In this document: in pieces, positions 1 to 6,316 of the stretch
Position numbering within the stretch: the stretch's first letter is position 1
How the letters are laid out: each line of letters starts with the position of its first letter
From: CAYPEK01 sp964409645
Lineage (GTDB): Bacteria; UBP15; UBA6099
Direction: 5' to 3'
Assembly: GCA_964409645.1 (NCBI GenBank)
Contig: CAYPEK010000122.1
Coordinates: forward strand, 1 to 12,302
DNA length: 12,302 nucleotides
The notes under the pieces: generated by a model
Told to the model about the DNA's origin: nothing
The model's input: only the letters and a program-made list of their open reading frames with translations
Databases searched by the model: none
Translations under genes and position numbers: made by a program

Positions 1-84
1 TTTATTATATAGTCCGGTTTTCCGGTCCTAAAGTTGCAACAATAGAAAGTTGGTTATTCTCCACCCCTTGGCTTATCATTCCCA

Positions 85-561
85 CTATTTTAATGAATCA
101 AACGCCAGCGACACAGCCCTTTCCGGCGTTTCGGCCGTCACAAACAAAGGACTGTCGCAGCCGATTTCATCCAAACGCCAGCTTCCGAACGAAATCACCG
201 GCTTGCCCGCCTTCAGCGCCAGCGCTATCTCGGAAAGCGTCCCGTACGAGCCGCCAACCGCTATCACGGCGTCTGATGACCAGACATTTATCGCATTCCG
301 GGCGTGCGACATTCCGGTCACGATAGGAATAGTCACATACCGGTTGGCCTCATCCCGGCTGAACCCCGGAAGTATCCCAACCACCGTGCCGTCGGCCTCC
401 GACGCGCCGCGCGACACCGCCTCCATGACCCCAACCCGGCCGCCGCAAACCACGATACCGCCGCGCTCCGCGATCAGCCTGCCCACCTCGCGCGCCGCCG
501 CAAGCTCCTTCTCGCTCGCCTCCGCCGGTCCCATTACCCCTATCATCGGCGTCCTCTGCAT
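85..561 (-). CDS. TIGR00725/LOG-like SLOG-fold nucleotide-binding protein
   Basis: A 158-aa Rossmann-type protein of the TIGR00725 family, related to LOG (lysine decarboxylase-like) and DprA-type SLOG proteins. These bind nucleotides or nucleotide-derived ligands; the substrate of this subfamily is not established. Seen: an N-terminal strand with IGVMG (residues 7-11), then CGGRVGVMEAVSRGA (39-53), a GTVVGILPG segment (58-66), EANRY (71-75), TGMSHARN (82-89), and the diagnostic GGSYGTLSEIALAL (103-116). LOG phosphoribohydrolases have PGGxGTxxE here; this version has GGSYGTLSE, typical of TIGR00725. An in-frame GTG at 570 could add three residues. I prefer ATG at 561, because GGGGTGA overlapping that GTG forms a Shine-Dalgarno site 5 nt before the ATG. 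The gene diverges from the DUF2851 gene. Family assignment is confident; function is unknown. Confidence 0.88.
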   Translation of the reverse strand: MQRTPMIGVMGPAEASEKELAAAREVGRLIAERGGIVVCGGRVGVMEAVSRGASEADGTVVGILPGFSRDEANRYVTIPIVTGMSHARNAINVWSSDAVIAVGGSYGTLSEIALALKAGKPVISFGSWRLDEIGCDSPLFVTAETPERAVSLAFDSLK

Positions 562-592
562 ATCGATCACCCCGATTTATTTCATTAATAAT

Positions 593-601
593 ATTTTAGC
601 A
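593..601 (-). promoter_or_regulatory. candidate extended -10 promoter for the TIGR00725 gene
   Basis: On the minus strand, TGC followed by TAAAAT forms an extended -10 (hexamer at 593-598, TG at 600-601). The predicted start near 586 gives a leader of about 25 nt to the ATG at 561. No good -35 hexamer lies 17-18 nt upstream, which extended -10 promoters tolerate. Inference only. Confidence 0.4.
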
Positions 602-625
602 TATCAGCAATTTTTGTGATACAAT
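596..625 (+). promoter_or_regulatory. candidate promoter for the DUF2851 gene
   Basis: TTAGCA (596-601), an 18-nt spacer and TACAAT (620-625), preceded by TGA, form an extended -10 promoter. Transcription would start near 632, downstream of the GTG at 616. This favours ATG 646 as the start of the gene. The -35 overlaps the -10 of the divergent promoter at 593-598. Inference only. Confidence 0.45.
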
Positions 626-645
626 ACACAGCGGCGACTCAAAAA

Positions 646-2172
646 ATGGACTTCTTCTCTACACCATACACCGTATTCAGGGAACGGGCGCTCCTGCTCG
701 GCGAGACGGCGCGCGCGGTTTACCGCACCGACAGCATGGCGGCAGTTCCGGAGCGGCTCGTCAGATGCATCTGGTACGACCAGATACTCGACAAGTCCCG
801 AATCCGCACCGCCGACGGCCGAAAAGTTGACATCTACTCACCCGGCGAATGGAACTCCGGCCCGGGGCCTGATTTCAGCGAGGCATTTTTCCGTATCGAA
901 GGCGAAGACCCCGTCCGGGGCGACATCGAGCTGCACGTCCGATCCGCCGACTGGCGCCGCCACGGCCATCACAAGAACCCCGAATATTCCAACGTCGCGC
1001 TCCACGTCGCCGTCTGGAACGACGCCGGAACCCCGCACATCACAACCGCGCGCGGCGAAAATGTTCCGCAGGTCATCCTCGCCGACTGCCTCGACGAAGA
1101 CCTCGCCACACTCTCCGCCCGCATCGACATGGAGAACTATCCCTTTTGCAGCGACGAGCGAACCGGCCTCTGCGGCGCGGGCGCGGAAAAGGAGCCCGGC
1201 CGCCTCCTCCAGCTCCTCGAAATGGCGGGCCGCGAACGCCTATTCAACAAAGCCCGCAGATTCCGGCTGGAACTTCGCCGCATTTCATTCGACGAAGCGT
1301 TCTACCGCGGAATCATGGAAGGGCTCGGCTACCGGCACAACAAAGCGCCGTTCAGAAAACTCGCGGAAATCATTCCTTTGAGCACTGTGCGGCGACTCCT
1401 GCGCGAAGCCCCGAAACTCGACCGAACAAACATTCTGCTCGCCGTTTACTCAGGCGCTTCAGGCCTTTTTTCAAACATCGAAATCAACATGTACGACGCG
1501 GAGGCCCGCGCGTACGCCGAATTAATGCAGTCGCTATGGGATAAATACAAGGAATTCATCGGCCCCGTGCGGCTGCACAAAAAAGACTGGACAATCGCAG
1601 GAGTCAGACCGGCGAATTTTCCACTCAGAAGAATCGCTGGTCTCAGCCTGCTGATGTCCGAAAAACTCGGCGCCTCGCCCGGCGACCACATCATACGCTT
1701 CGGCGAAAACCTTAAATCCGCGGTTGGGATGAAAGATTTGAAAAAAGCGCTCGGCGAATTCCGCGACCTGCTCGTCTGCGAGGCTTACGGCTACTGGGCA
1801 AACCACATCGTAGCCGGCGGAAAACACCTCGACTCCGCGCCCGCGCTGATCGGAAAACCGCTCGCCGAAGCCATAGTGCTGAATACCGTCGCGCCGCTGC
1901 TTCTCTGCCGCTCCGCGCAGCAGGACGACACGGAGCTACGCGACAGGATTGTAGAGTTTTTTTCCGTCTTTCCAACGCTCGACAACCACCGTATTTCAAA
2001 ACTCATGGCATATAGAATCTGGGGCAAAAGCGGCACGAAAAAGAACATCGCCGCCGAATCGGTCCAACAAGGGCTCATTCAGGTGTTCTTCGACTTCTGC
2101 GACGGAAATATCAGGAACTGCGCGGAATGCCCATTCCCGAAGATGCTCGACATCGCCGATCAGCAATCGTAA
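646..2172 (+). CDS. DUF2851 family protein
   Basis: A 508-aa protein of the DUF2851 family, function unproven. Seen in order: an N-terminal segment ending in an I-W/Y-D-Q element; a conserved block with GPGPDF (Asp76), RGDIELHV (Glu95, His97), SADWRRHGHHKNPEY (about 100-114) and NVALHVAVW; a long helical middle; and a C-terminal cysteine cluster C-x6-C-x2-C (Cys485, Cys492, Cys495), which the family usually carries at its end. Asp, then Glu-x-His, then Asp-Trp and clustered His resemble a metal-dependent nuclease core; that is inference, not an established activity. A GTG at 616 would give 518 aa, but it lies upstream of the predicted transcript start, so ATG 646 is preferred. No clear Shine-Dalgarno precedes it. 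It converges on the flavin reductase gene with a 16-nt gap. Confidence 0.85.
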   Translation: MDFFSTPYTVFRERALLLGETARAVYRTDSMAAVPERLVRCIWYDQILDKSRIRTADGRKVDIYSPGEWNSGPGPDFSEAFFRIEGEDPVRGDIELHVRSADWRRHGHHKNPEYSNVALHVAVWNDAGTPHITTARGENVPQVILADCLDEDLATLSARIDMENYPFCSDERTGLCGAGAEKEPGRLLQLLEMAGRERLFNKARRFRLELRRISFDEAFYRGIMEGLGYRHNKAPFRKLAEIIPLSTVRRLLREAPKLDRTNILLAVYSGASGLFSNIEINMYDAEARAYAELMQSLWDKYKEFIGPVRLHKKDWTIAGVRPANFPLRRIAGLSLLMSEKLGASPGDHIIRFGENLKSAVGMKDLKKALGEFRDLLVCEAYGYWANHIVAGGKHLDSAPALIGKPLAEAIVLNTVAPLLLCRSAQQDDTELRDRIVEFFSVFPTLDNHRISKLMAYRIWGKSGTKKNIAAESVQQGLIQVFFDFCDGNIRNCAECPFPKMLDIADQQS

Positions 2173-2188
2173 GCTCGCAGAGCTCCGC

Positions 2189-2731
2189 TCACACCTTAAT
2201 CCTTTCGGACAGCACGCCGAACTTATCGCCTCCGAGGTGGTGCAGCGTGCGCGCCCGCGCCGAGTCCAGCCTCCAGAAACCGTCGAACACTTCCTCTTCG
2301 GCAAACGCGCCCTTCACTTCACCGATCAGCAGATCGTGGTCGCCAGCGCTGACCGTGTCGCGGAGCTCGCACTCCAGCCGCGCCGGGCATTCCTTAATAT
2401 AGACAGTGCCGACAGTCTCCGCGGGAACCGGCGTGATCCCGGCCGGTCCGAACTTGTCGCCATCCTTCCCGCTGTGCGTCCCGCAATACATCACCGCCCT
2501 GACGAGGTCACTTCCGGGCACGTTGATAACAAAAACACCGTCCCTCTTTATCAGTTTGTAAGAATGGCGGGCCGGAACTATCGCCACCACCGCCAGCGGC
2601 GGTTTCTTTGCGGCAACCATGTTCCAAGCAAGAGTTATCGCGTTCGGCGCTTCCTCCCGCCCGCACGACACCATTATCACCGGCCCGGAATTAATCAGTC
2701 TCAGACCTTCCGACGGCTCAAGTTTCATCAT
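2189..2731 (-). CDS. flavin reductase-like (FMN-binding split-barrel) family protein
   Basis: A 180-aa protein of the flavin reductase-like domain family (PF01613 type, DIM6/NTAB-like). It probably binds FMN and transfers electrons from NAD(P)H or to a partner flavoprotein. Seen: VSCGREEAPNAITLAWN (21-37), the flavin-site strand and loop of the family; AAKKPPLAVVAI (40-51); HSYKLIKRDGVFVINVP (56-72), also characteristic; GTHSGKDGDKF (84-94); ECPARLECEL (114-123); GDHDLLIGEV (130-139), close to the family GDH..~..G.V motif; and a C-terminal HHLGGDKFGVL. The start at 2731 is supported by GAGAGG 9 nt upstream (plus-strand 2741-2746). A weak TAAAAT lies at 2761-2766. Length fits a single-domain member. 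The physiological electron acceptor cannot be inferred from the neighbours. Confidence 0.88.
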   Translation of the reverse strand: MMKLEPSEGLRLINSGPVIMVSCGREEAPNAITLAWNMVAAKKPPLAVVAIVPARHSYKLIKRDGVFVINVPGSDLVRAVMYCGTHSGKDGDKFGPAGITPVPAETVGTVYIKECPARLECELRDTVSAGDHDLLIGEVKGAFAEEEVFDGFWRLDSARARTLHHLGGDKFGVLSERIKV

Positions 2732-2824
2732 CTTGATATACCTCTCATTTCAGTCCCTTTATTTTAACCGAAAAGCGGAGATCACACACCCCCGCGGATT
2801 TCTCCCAATCATAATTTAAAGCAC

Positions 2825-2853
2825 TTGTTTAAATTCGTGACAAGAGATAAAAT
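2825..2853 (+). promoter_or_regulatory. sigma70-like promoter for the Yip1-family gene
   Basis: TTGTTT (2825-2830), exactly 17 nt, then TAAAAT (2848-2853). The predicted start near 2860 lies just before the Shine-Dalgarno site at 2865-2870. This rules out the in-frame TTG 2825 and ATG 2852 as starts. Confidence 0.6.
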
Positions 2854-2875
2854 GTTATCAAACCGGGGAGCATTC

Positions 2876-3454
2876 ATGCGACAGTTCTTCTTGAATTACT
2901 ACAAATTCGGGAAAGACCTCTTCATAAGCCCAAGAGCATTTTTCCGGGGAATGTCCATCACGGAAGGAATCCGTGGCGCGACATATTTCGCCCTTGTGAT
3001 GTACTTTATCCGCGCGGGCCTCTACTTTCTTATGAGTTGGCAGCGAGGCTATTTCTTCGATCCGCGCTTTCAGGCGATCCCTCCGGTTACGATCGCCTCA
3101 TTCTTTCTGATCTCGCTCATTCCGTTCCTCCTGTTGCTGATACTTTATTCACAGTCGATATTTCTTTACAGGATTTCCAACTTCTTCGGCGGCACGGGCA
3201 ACCTCGAAGCAGCGTATAAAGTTCTCGCTTTCGTTCTTCTGATTTCGCTGTTCGGACTCGTCCCCTACATCGGCATGCTTTTCCATATTTATGCCGTCAT
3301 CCTGCTCATAATCGGCGTGAGAGAAGTATTCAACATCGACTGGATTTCCTCGATCCTCGCTCTGTTCTTCTCCCTCGTGTTCACCGCAGTCCTCTACGTG
3401 ATATTCCTTTTCATCCCGCTATATGCGATGCAGATGATAAAGATTCCGATGTAA
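2876..3454 (+). CDS. Yip1-family integral membrane protein
   Basis: A 192-aa polytopic membrane protein resembling the Yip1 domain family (PF04893 type). Bacterial members have no settled function. Seen: a cytoplasmic-like N-terminus with FISPRAFFRGM (16-26), matching the P..~F..~ start of bacterial Yip1 domains, then about five hydrophobic segments near residues 34-53, 71-95, 115-130, 133-150 and 158-183. A loop with GGTGNLEAAYKV (105-116) resembles the family's G-G.g.~.~.~.yr/k.~.~ element between helices. The start at ATG 2876 is chosen because GGGGAG (2865-2870) lies 5 nt upstream and the promoter ends at 2853; longer in-frame starts at 2825 and 2852 lack such support. It appears to be a single-gene transcript converging on the minus-strand exported-protein gene. 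Membrane topology is certain; family call is probable. Confidence 0.75.
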   Translation: MRQFFLNYYKFGKDLFISPRAFFRGMSITEGIRGATYFALVMYFIRAGLYFLMSWQRGYFFDPRFQAIPPVTIASFFLISLIPFLLLLILYSQSIFLYRISNFFGGTGNLEAAYKVLAFVLLISLFGLVPYIGMLFHIYAVILLIIGVREVFNIDWISSILALFFSLVFTAVLYVIFLFIPLYAMQMIKIPM

Positions 3455-3607
3455 TCGGAACTACCAACCGGACCCAATCACACAACTTAGGCTTTCGTTC
3501 CGCATTCTGCGTGGGAATGTGTCTTTAAAAAATGTTATTAGCGAACGTGCAGACATGCTAAATCAACTGTCGGGATAATTCATGTACGGTCAATTTCGGA
3601 TTGTTTC

Positions 3608-4552
3608 TTACGAATTGGGTTCCCCGGTGGCCGGTTCGAACAATTCGGGGGAGCCGTGGAAGAGCTTGTTTCCGACATCCGACGCATCGCTGCCGGGAGT
3701 GCGGATTTCTTCGGGTTTGCTCGTCTGGAGAATTCTCATGCCGCCCTTCTGGAATCCCATGTCGTCCGTGATGGGGCCGTGCTGCCAGTTTGCGAGGAGT
3801 TTCTGGTCTGCAGTCCTTTGAATCAGGCCGCTCTTGAGCGACACAAATATGCTCGTCGGATACTGTTTTTCTAGGTAATTCATATAAAGCATCTGCTTTT
3901 CCGGCTCGTTCAGATAGCCGTAAGCGCGGACAATCTGATAGATCAGCTTGTCGTTATCGGGGGCGTTCGGCTTTTCTTCGATCGCTCTCTGGTTCCATTT
4001 GACCGAATGCACGAACCAGCTTTTCTTAAAATAAGCATCCGCCAGCCTTATCATCGCGCTCCGGTTGTGCGAGTTCTTCGCCAGAGCGTTCATCTGCTTG
4101 CTGATCTCGCTGTCGTAATCTGTCATCGGCGGCTCTTTAGAAAGCCACTCGTCTTTCATGATGTTCGCCGGCATCTGGGTTTCCACATTCGTCGTGTACG
4201 AAGTGTACGACTGCGACGGAGTGTATCCGCCGACTCCCGAAAGCAACTCGTATGCAACTAAATCGCCGGTTTTCACCATTGCGTCGCCTTCGGTTTTTGT
4301 GATCTCCGCCGAGGCCTGAGTCGCATCCACTTTGCTGATGTGAGCGAGGCCGACCTTCATACCCTGCCTCTGAATTACTAGTACATCGCCCGATTCGAAT
4401 CCTGCATTTTGCCCGGCATCTATAGTGATGGTTCCGTCCATGTTCACCGAGGATATTTTCCCGTATGAAGCACTCTGCGACAGCGCGCTCGAACCTGCCG
4501 CTAAAGCAATTGCCATCGCCGCCATTACTATTAATGTGCTCGTTTTTTTCAT
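3608..4552 (-). CDS. exported protein of unknown family with SH3-like and TPR-like regions
   Basis: A 314-aa predicted secreted or periplasmic protein that I do not recognise as a named family. Seen: a signal peptide (MKK, hydrophobic core about 6-19, Ala/Ser-rich cleavage region about 20-29). Residues 30-101 form a beta-rich repeat-like unit: GKISSVNMDGTITIDAG, then GFESGDVLVIQRQG, then a repeat of the pattern ending in VKTGDLVAY. It resembles the small SH3-like barrels of bacterial envelope proteins. A Ser/Thr/Tyr-rich linker follows (about 108-125). Residues about 150-245 are helical and TPR-like, with LADAYFKKSWF and an alanine/tyrosine-spaced pattern. The C-terminal 60 residues are low in recognisable structure. 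There is one clear start (ATG 4552) but no good Shine-Dalgarno. It begins 25 nt after tRNA-Glu on the same strand with no terminator or evident promoter between, so co-transcription with the tRNAs is likely. Confidence 0.8.
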   Translation of the reverse strand: MKKTSTLIVMAAMAIALAAGSSALSQSASYGKISSVNMDGTITIDAGQNAGFESGDVLVIQRQGMKVGLAHISKVDATQASAEITKTEGDAMVKTGDLVAYELLSGVGGYTPSQSYTSYTTNVETQMPANIMKDEWLSKEPPMTDYDSEISKQMNALAKNSHNRSAMIRLADAYFKKSWFVHSVKWNQRAIEEKPNAPDNDKLIYQIVRAYGYLNEPEKQMLYMNYLEKQYPTSIFVSLKSGLIQRTADQKLLANWQHGPITDDMGFQKGGMRILQTSKPEEIRTPGSDASDVGNKLFHGSPELFEPATGEPNS

Positions 4553-4577
4553 TTTCAGGCCGCTGCTGTTTCGAATT

Positions 4578-4650
4578 TAGCCCCTAGGGGAGTCGAACCC
4601 CTGTTTTCGGACTGAGAACCCGACGTCCTGGGCCACTAGACGAAGGGGCC
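4578..4650 (-). tRNA. tRNA-Glu (anticodon CTC)
   Basis: A complete 73-nt cloverleaf. The acceptor stem is GGCCCCT/AGGGGCT with a G-U closing pair, and the discriminator is A. The D arm has GTC/GAC, the anticodon stem is TCGGG/TCCGA with one G-U pair, and the loop is TTCTCAG with CTC at 34-36, reading GAG. The T arm is AGGGG-TTCGACT-CCCCT. CCA is not encoded. It lies 3 nt downstream of tRNA-Gln. Confidence 0.95.
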
Positions 4651-4653
4651 GTT

Positions 4654-4724
4654 CTGCGGGACTAGGATTCGAACCTAGACCGGCTGATCCAGAGTCAGCT
4701 GTCCTGCCGTTAGACGATCCCGCA
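4654..4724 (-). tRNA. tRNA-Gln (anticodon CTG)
   Basis: A complete 71-nt cloverleaf. The acceptor stem is TGCGGGA/TCCCGCA with discriminator G. The anticodon stem is GCTGA/TCAGC, and the loop is CTCTGGA with CTG at 34-36, reading CAG. The T arm is CTAGG-TTCGAAT-CCTAG. No encoded CCA. It is the first gene of the minus-strand tRNA transcript. Confidence 0.95.
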
Positions 4725-4735
4725 ATTCGTGGTTG

Positions 4736-4764
4736 ATTATAATTAACGAAAATTTAAAAGTCAA
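4736..4764 (-). promoter_or_regulatory. strong sigma70-type promoter of the tRNA operon
   Basis: Minus strand: TTGACT (4759-4764), a spacer of exactly 17 nt, and a perfect TATAAT (4736-4741). Transcription is predicted near 4729, giving only about 5 nt of leader before tRNA-Gln. This is the best promoter in the window. No GC-rich discriminator is seen after the -10: the next bases are CAACCACG. Confidence 0.8.
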
Positions 4765-5032
4765 TCGGAAAAAATCCATCATTCCAATTTATTTATACAA
4801 CACCTCATTTTGCCCCAAATCGCGGAAAACAGCCGTGAGCTCGAAAGCTGGATTTCCAACAACAACTCAGCGTTCCGAAACCGGCATTCTTTACAATCTC
4901 CAAGCATTATAATAGACTTCCAAAATCTGTTATTCAGAGCCGTTAAAACAACTCTCTTTATGTTGCAATCCGGCGGCTCAAAATAAACCGGAAATGGGAA
5001 AAAACGCGAGAATCGGCGTAATATTATAATAA
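4765..5032 (+). other. AT-rich intergenic region and probable structured leader of the waaA operon
   Basis: With the tRNA promoter, this makes about 308 bases without a protein or RNA gene (4725-5032). It holds a perfect TATAAT at 4908-4913, but the region 15-18 nt upstream has no recognisable -35 hexamer. Transcription from there would start near 4920 and give a leader of about 113 nt. In that leader, GAGCCG (4937-4942) pairs with CGGCTC (4974-4979), enclosing an inner CAAC/GTTG pairing (4949-4952 with 4962-4965). A second TATAAT at 5025-5030 is too close to ATG 5033 to serve it. Only tiny ORFs of 8 and 11 codons occur here, without ribosome sites. No known riboswitch was recognised. Confidence 0.45.
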
Positions 5033-6316
5033 ATGTTTTTATATATTATATACAATGTCGTCATGACGATCGCGTATCCCGGCGTTTTGCTTTACCTGCT
5101 TATTCAATCCTCAAAATCGGATAAATTCTCAGGCACGATCCGCGAACGACTCGCCTTTTACGGCGATAAACCTTCTCGCAAATCCGCCGCGAAAACAATC
5201 TGGCTCCACGCTGTGTCCGTCGGCGAGGCCGTCGGCGCGACGCCGCTGATCAGAAAACTCACCGAGGACAAGAACGCGCGCCTAATCGTGAGCACAGCGA
5301 CAAAAGGCGGAATGCAGATTCTCGAGAAGAATTTCGGCGACACCATCACAGTCGTGTTCTGCCCTCTCGATTTCCCGTGGGTTGTGGGCCGCGCGATGCG
5401 CGCGTTCAGACCCAGCGCTCTGATTATTATGGAAACCGAACTCTGGCCGAATCTGATTAATGCGGCATACAGGCTGCGAATTCCCGTGCTGCTTTTCAAC
5501 GGCCGTGTTTCGGACCGCATGCAGGCGGCCCCAAAGCCGGTAAGAAAAATGTACGTTTGGTTGTTCGGAAAAATCTCGGCACTCGGAATGCAGACCGCGC
5601 GCGACGCGGAGCGGATCACCATCCTTGGCGCGGAAAACAACAAAGCGCGCGTGCTCGGCAACATGAAGTTCGACGCTTCCCCCGCCGGGCCTGACATCGC
5701 GAAACTCGATGAACTCCGCGCGATTATGGCACCGGACGGCAGGCCGCTTTTCATCGCGGGCAGCACACATCCGGGCGAAGAGGAGCAAATACTCAGCGTG
5801 TTTGGCGAGTTGCTAAAAAAAGAAGGTTCGCTGCGGCTCGTGATCGCGCCGCGCCACATAGAAAGAGCCGGTGAAGTGCTTGATATTGTAAGGGGCGGCG
5901 GATACGGCGCGGAGCTACGCTCGTCGCTCTCCAGCCTGAAGCCCGCGGCCGCCCCGGTTGTAGTGCTCGACACAATCGGCGAACTGCGCTGCATATATTC
6001 GATCGCCACGATATGTTTTGTCGGCGGCAGCCTCGTGGAACGTGGCGGCCACAACGTACTCGAACCGGCGGCGTGCGGCAAGGCAGTCTTCTACGGGCCG
6101 TACATGATGAATTTCACTGAAAGCGCGCGGATTCTCGAAGAGAACGGCGGCGGAATCCCGGTCAAAAATGCTGCGGATTTCGCTACGCGCGCGACGGAAT
6201 ACCTGACGAATCCGGAAACGATGAAAAAACTGGACGGAAACGCGCTGCACGTGATTGAAAGCAACGCGGGCGCGACCGAACGCGCTTACGCGCTGTTCAA
6301 GGAATATTACAAATGA
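5033..6316 (+). CDS. waaA: 3-deoxy-D-manno-octulosonic acid (Kdo) transferase
   Basis: WaaA (KdtA), the GT30 enzyme that transfers Kdo from CMP-Kdo to the lipid A precursor at the inner face of the cytoplasmic membrane. The 427-aa length is normal. Seen: a hydrophobic N-terminal anchor (about 3-24); Glu38 in IRERL, at the position of the family's proposed catalytic base; WLHAVSVGEA (57-66); METELWPN (133-140); FNGRVSDR (155-162); LGNMKFD (208-214); AGSTHPGEEE (242-251); APRHIER (272-278); and DTIGEL with GGSLVERGGHNVLEPAA (331-347), the CMP-Kdo-binding signature. How many Kdo residues it adds cannot be told. A TAA lies directly before ATG 5033 in frame, so this is the first possible start; no Shine-Dalgarno is visible upstream. 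The stop overlaps lpxK by 4 nt. Confidence 0.97.
   Translation: MFLYIIYNVVMTIAYPGVLLYLLIQSSKSDKFSGTIRERLAFYGDKPSRKSAAKTIWLHAVSVGEAVGATPLIRKLTEDKNARLIVSTATKGGMQILEKNFGDTITVVFCPLDFPWVVGRAMRAFRPSALIIMETELWPNLINAAYRLRIPVLLFNGRVSDRMQAAPKPVRKMYVWLFGKISALGMQTARDAERITILGAENNKARVLGNMKFDASPAGPDIAKLDELRAIMAPDGRPLFIAGSTHPGEEEQILSVFGELLKKEGSLRLVIAPRHIERAGEVLDIVRGGGYGAELRSSLSSLKPAAAPVVVLDTIGELRCIYSIATICFVGGSLVERGGHNVLEPAACGKAVFYGPYMMNFTESARILEENGGGIPVKNAADFATRATEYLTNPETMKKLDGNALHVIESNAGATERAYALFKEYYK

Noticed and set aside
1..84. Short CCGG-TTTT-CCGG palindrome at the window start as a terminator of the TIGR00725 gene
   Set aside because: The stem is only 4 bp and lies about 60 nt past the stop without a T-run on the minus strand.
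616..645. GTG 616 as start of the DUF2851 gene
   Set aside because: It lies upstream of the predicted transcript start and has no Shine-Dalgarno. ATG 646 is more likely.
3498..3530. Hairpin with CGCA-TTC-TGCG core between the convergent Yip1 and exported-protein genes as a terminator
   Set aside because: Only a 4-bp core plus a bulged 3-bp extension, followed by a short TCTTT. Too weak to call on either strand.
4960..5029. Tiny ORFs of 8 codons (4960) and 11 codons (4994) upstream of waaA as leader peptides
   Set aside because: Neither has a usable ribosome site or a regulatory codon run. Such ORFs are expected by chance.
5158..6081. Long open frame on the strand opposite waaA (307 codons)
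   Set aside because: A shadow frame of a GC-rich gene. waaA carries all the conserved motifs, and the opposite frame has no recognisable domain.
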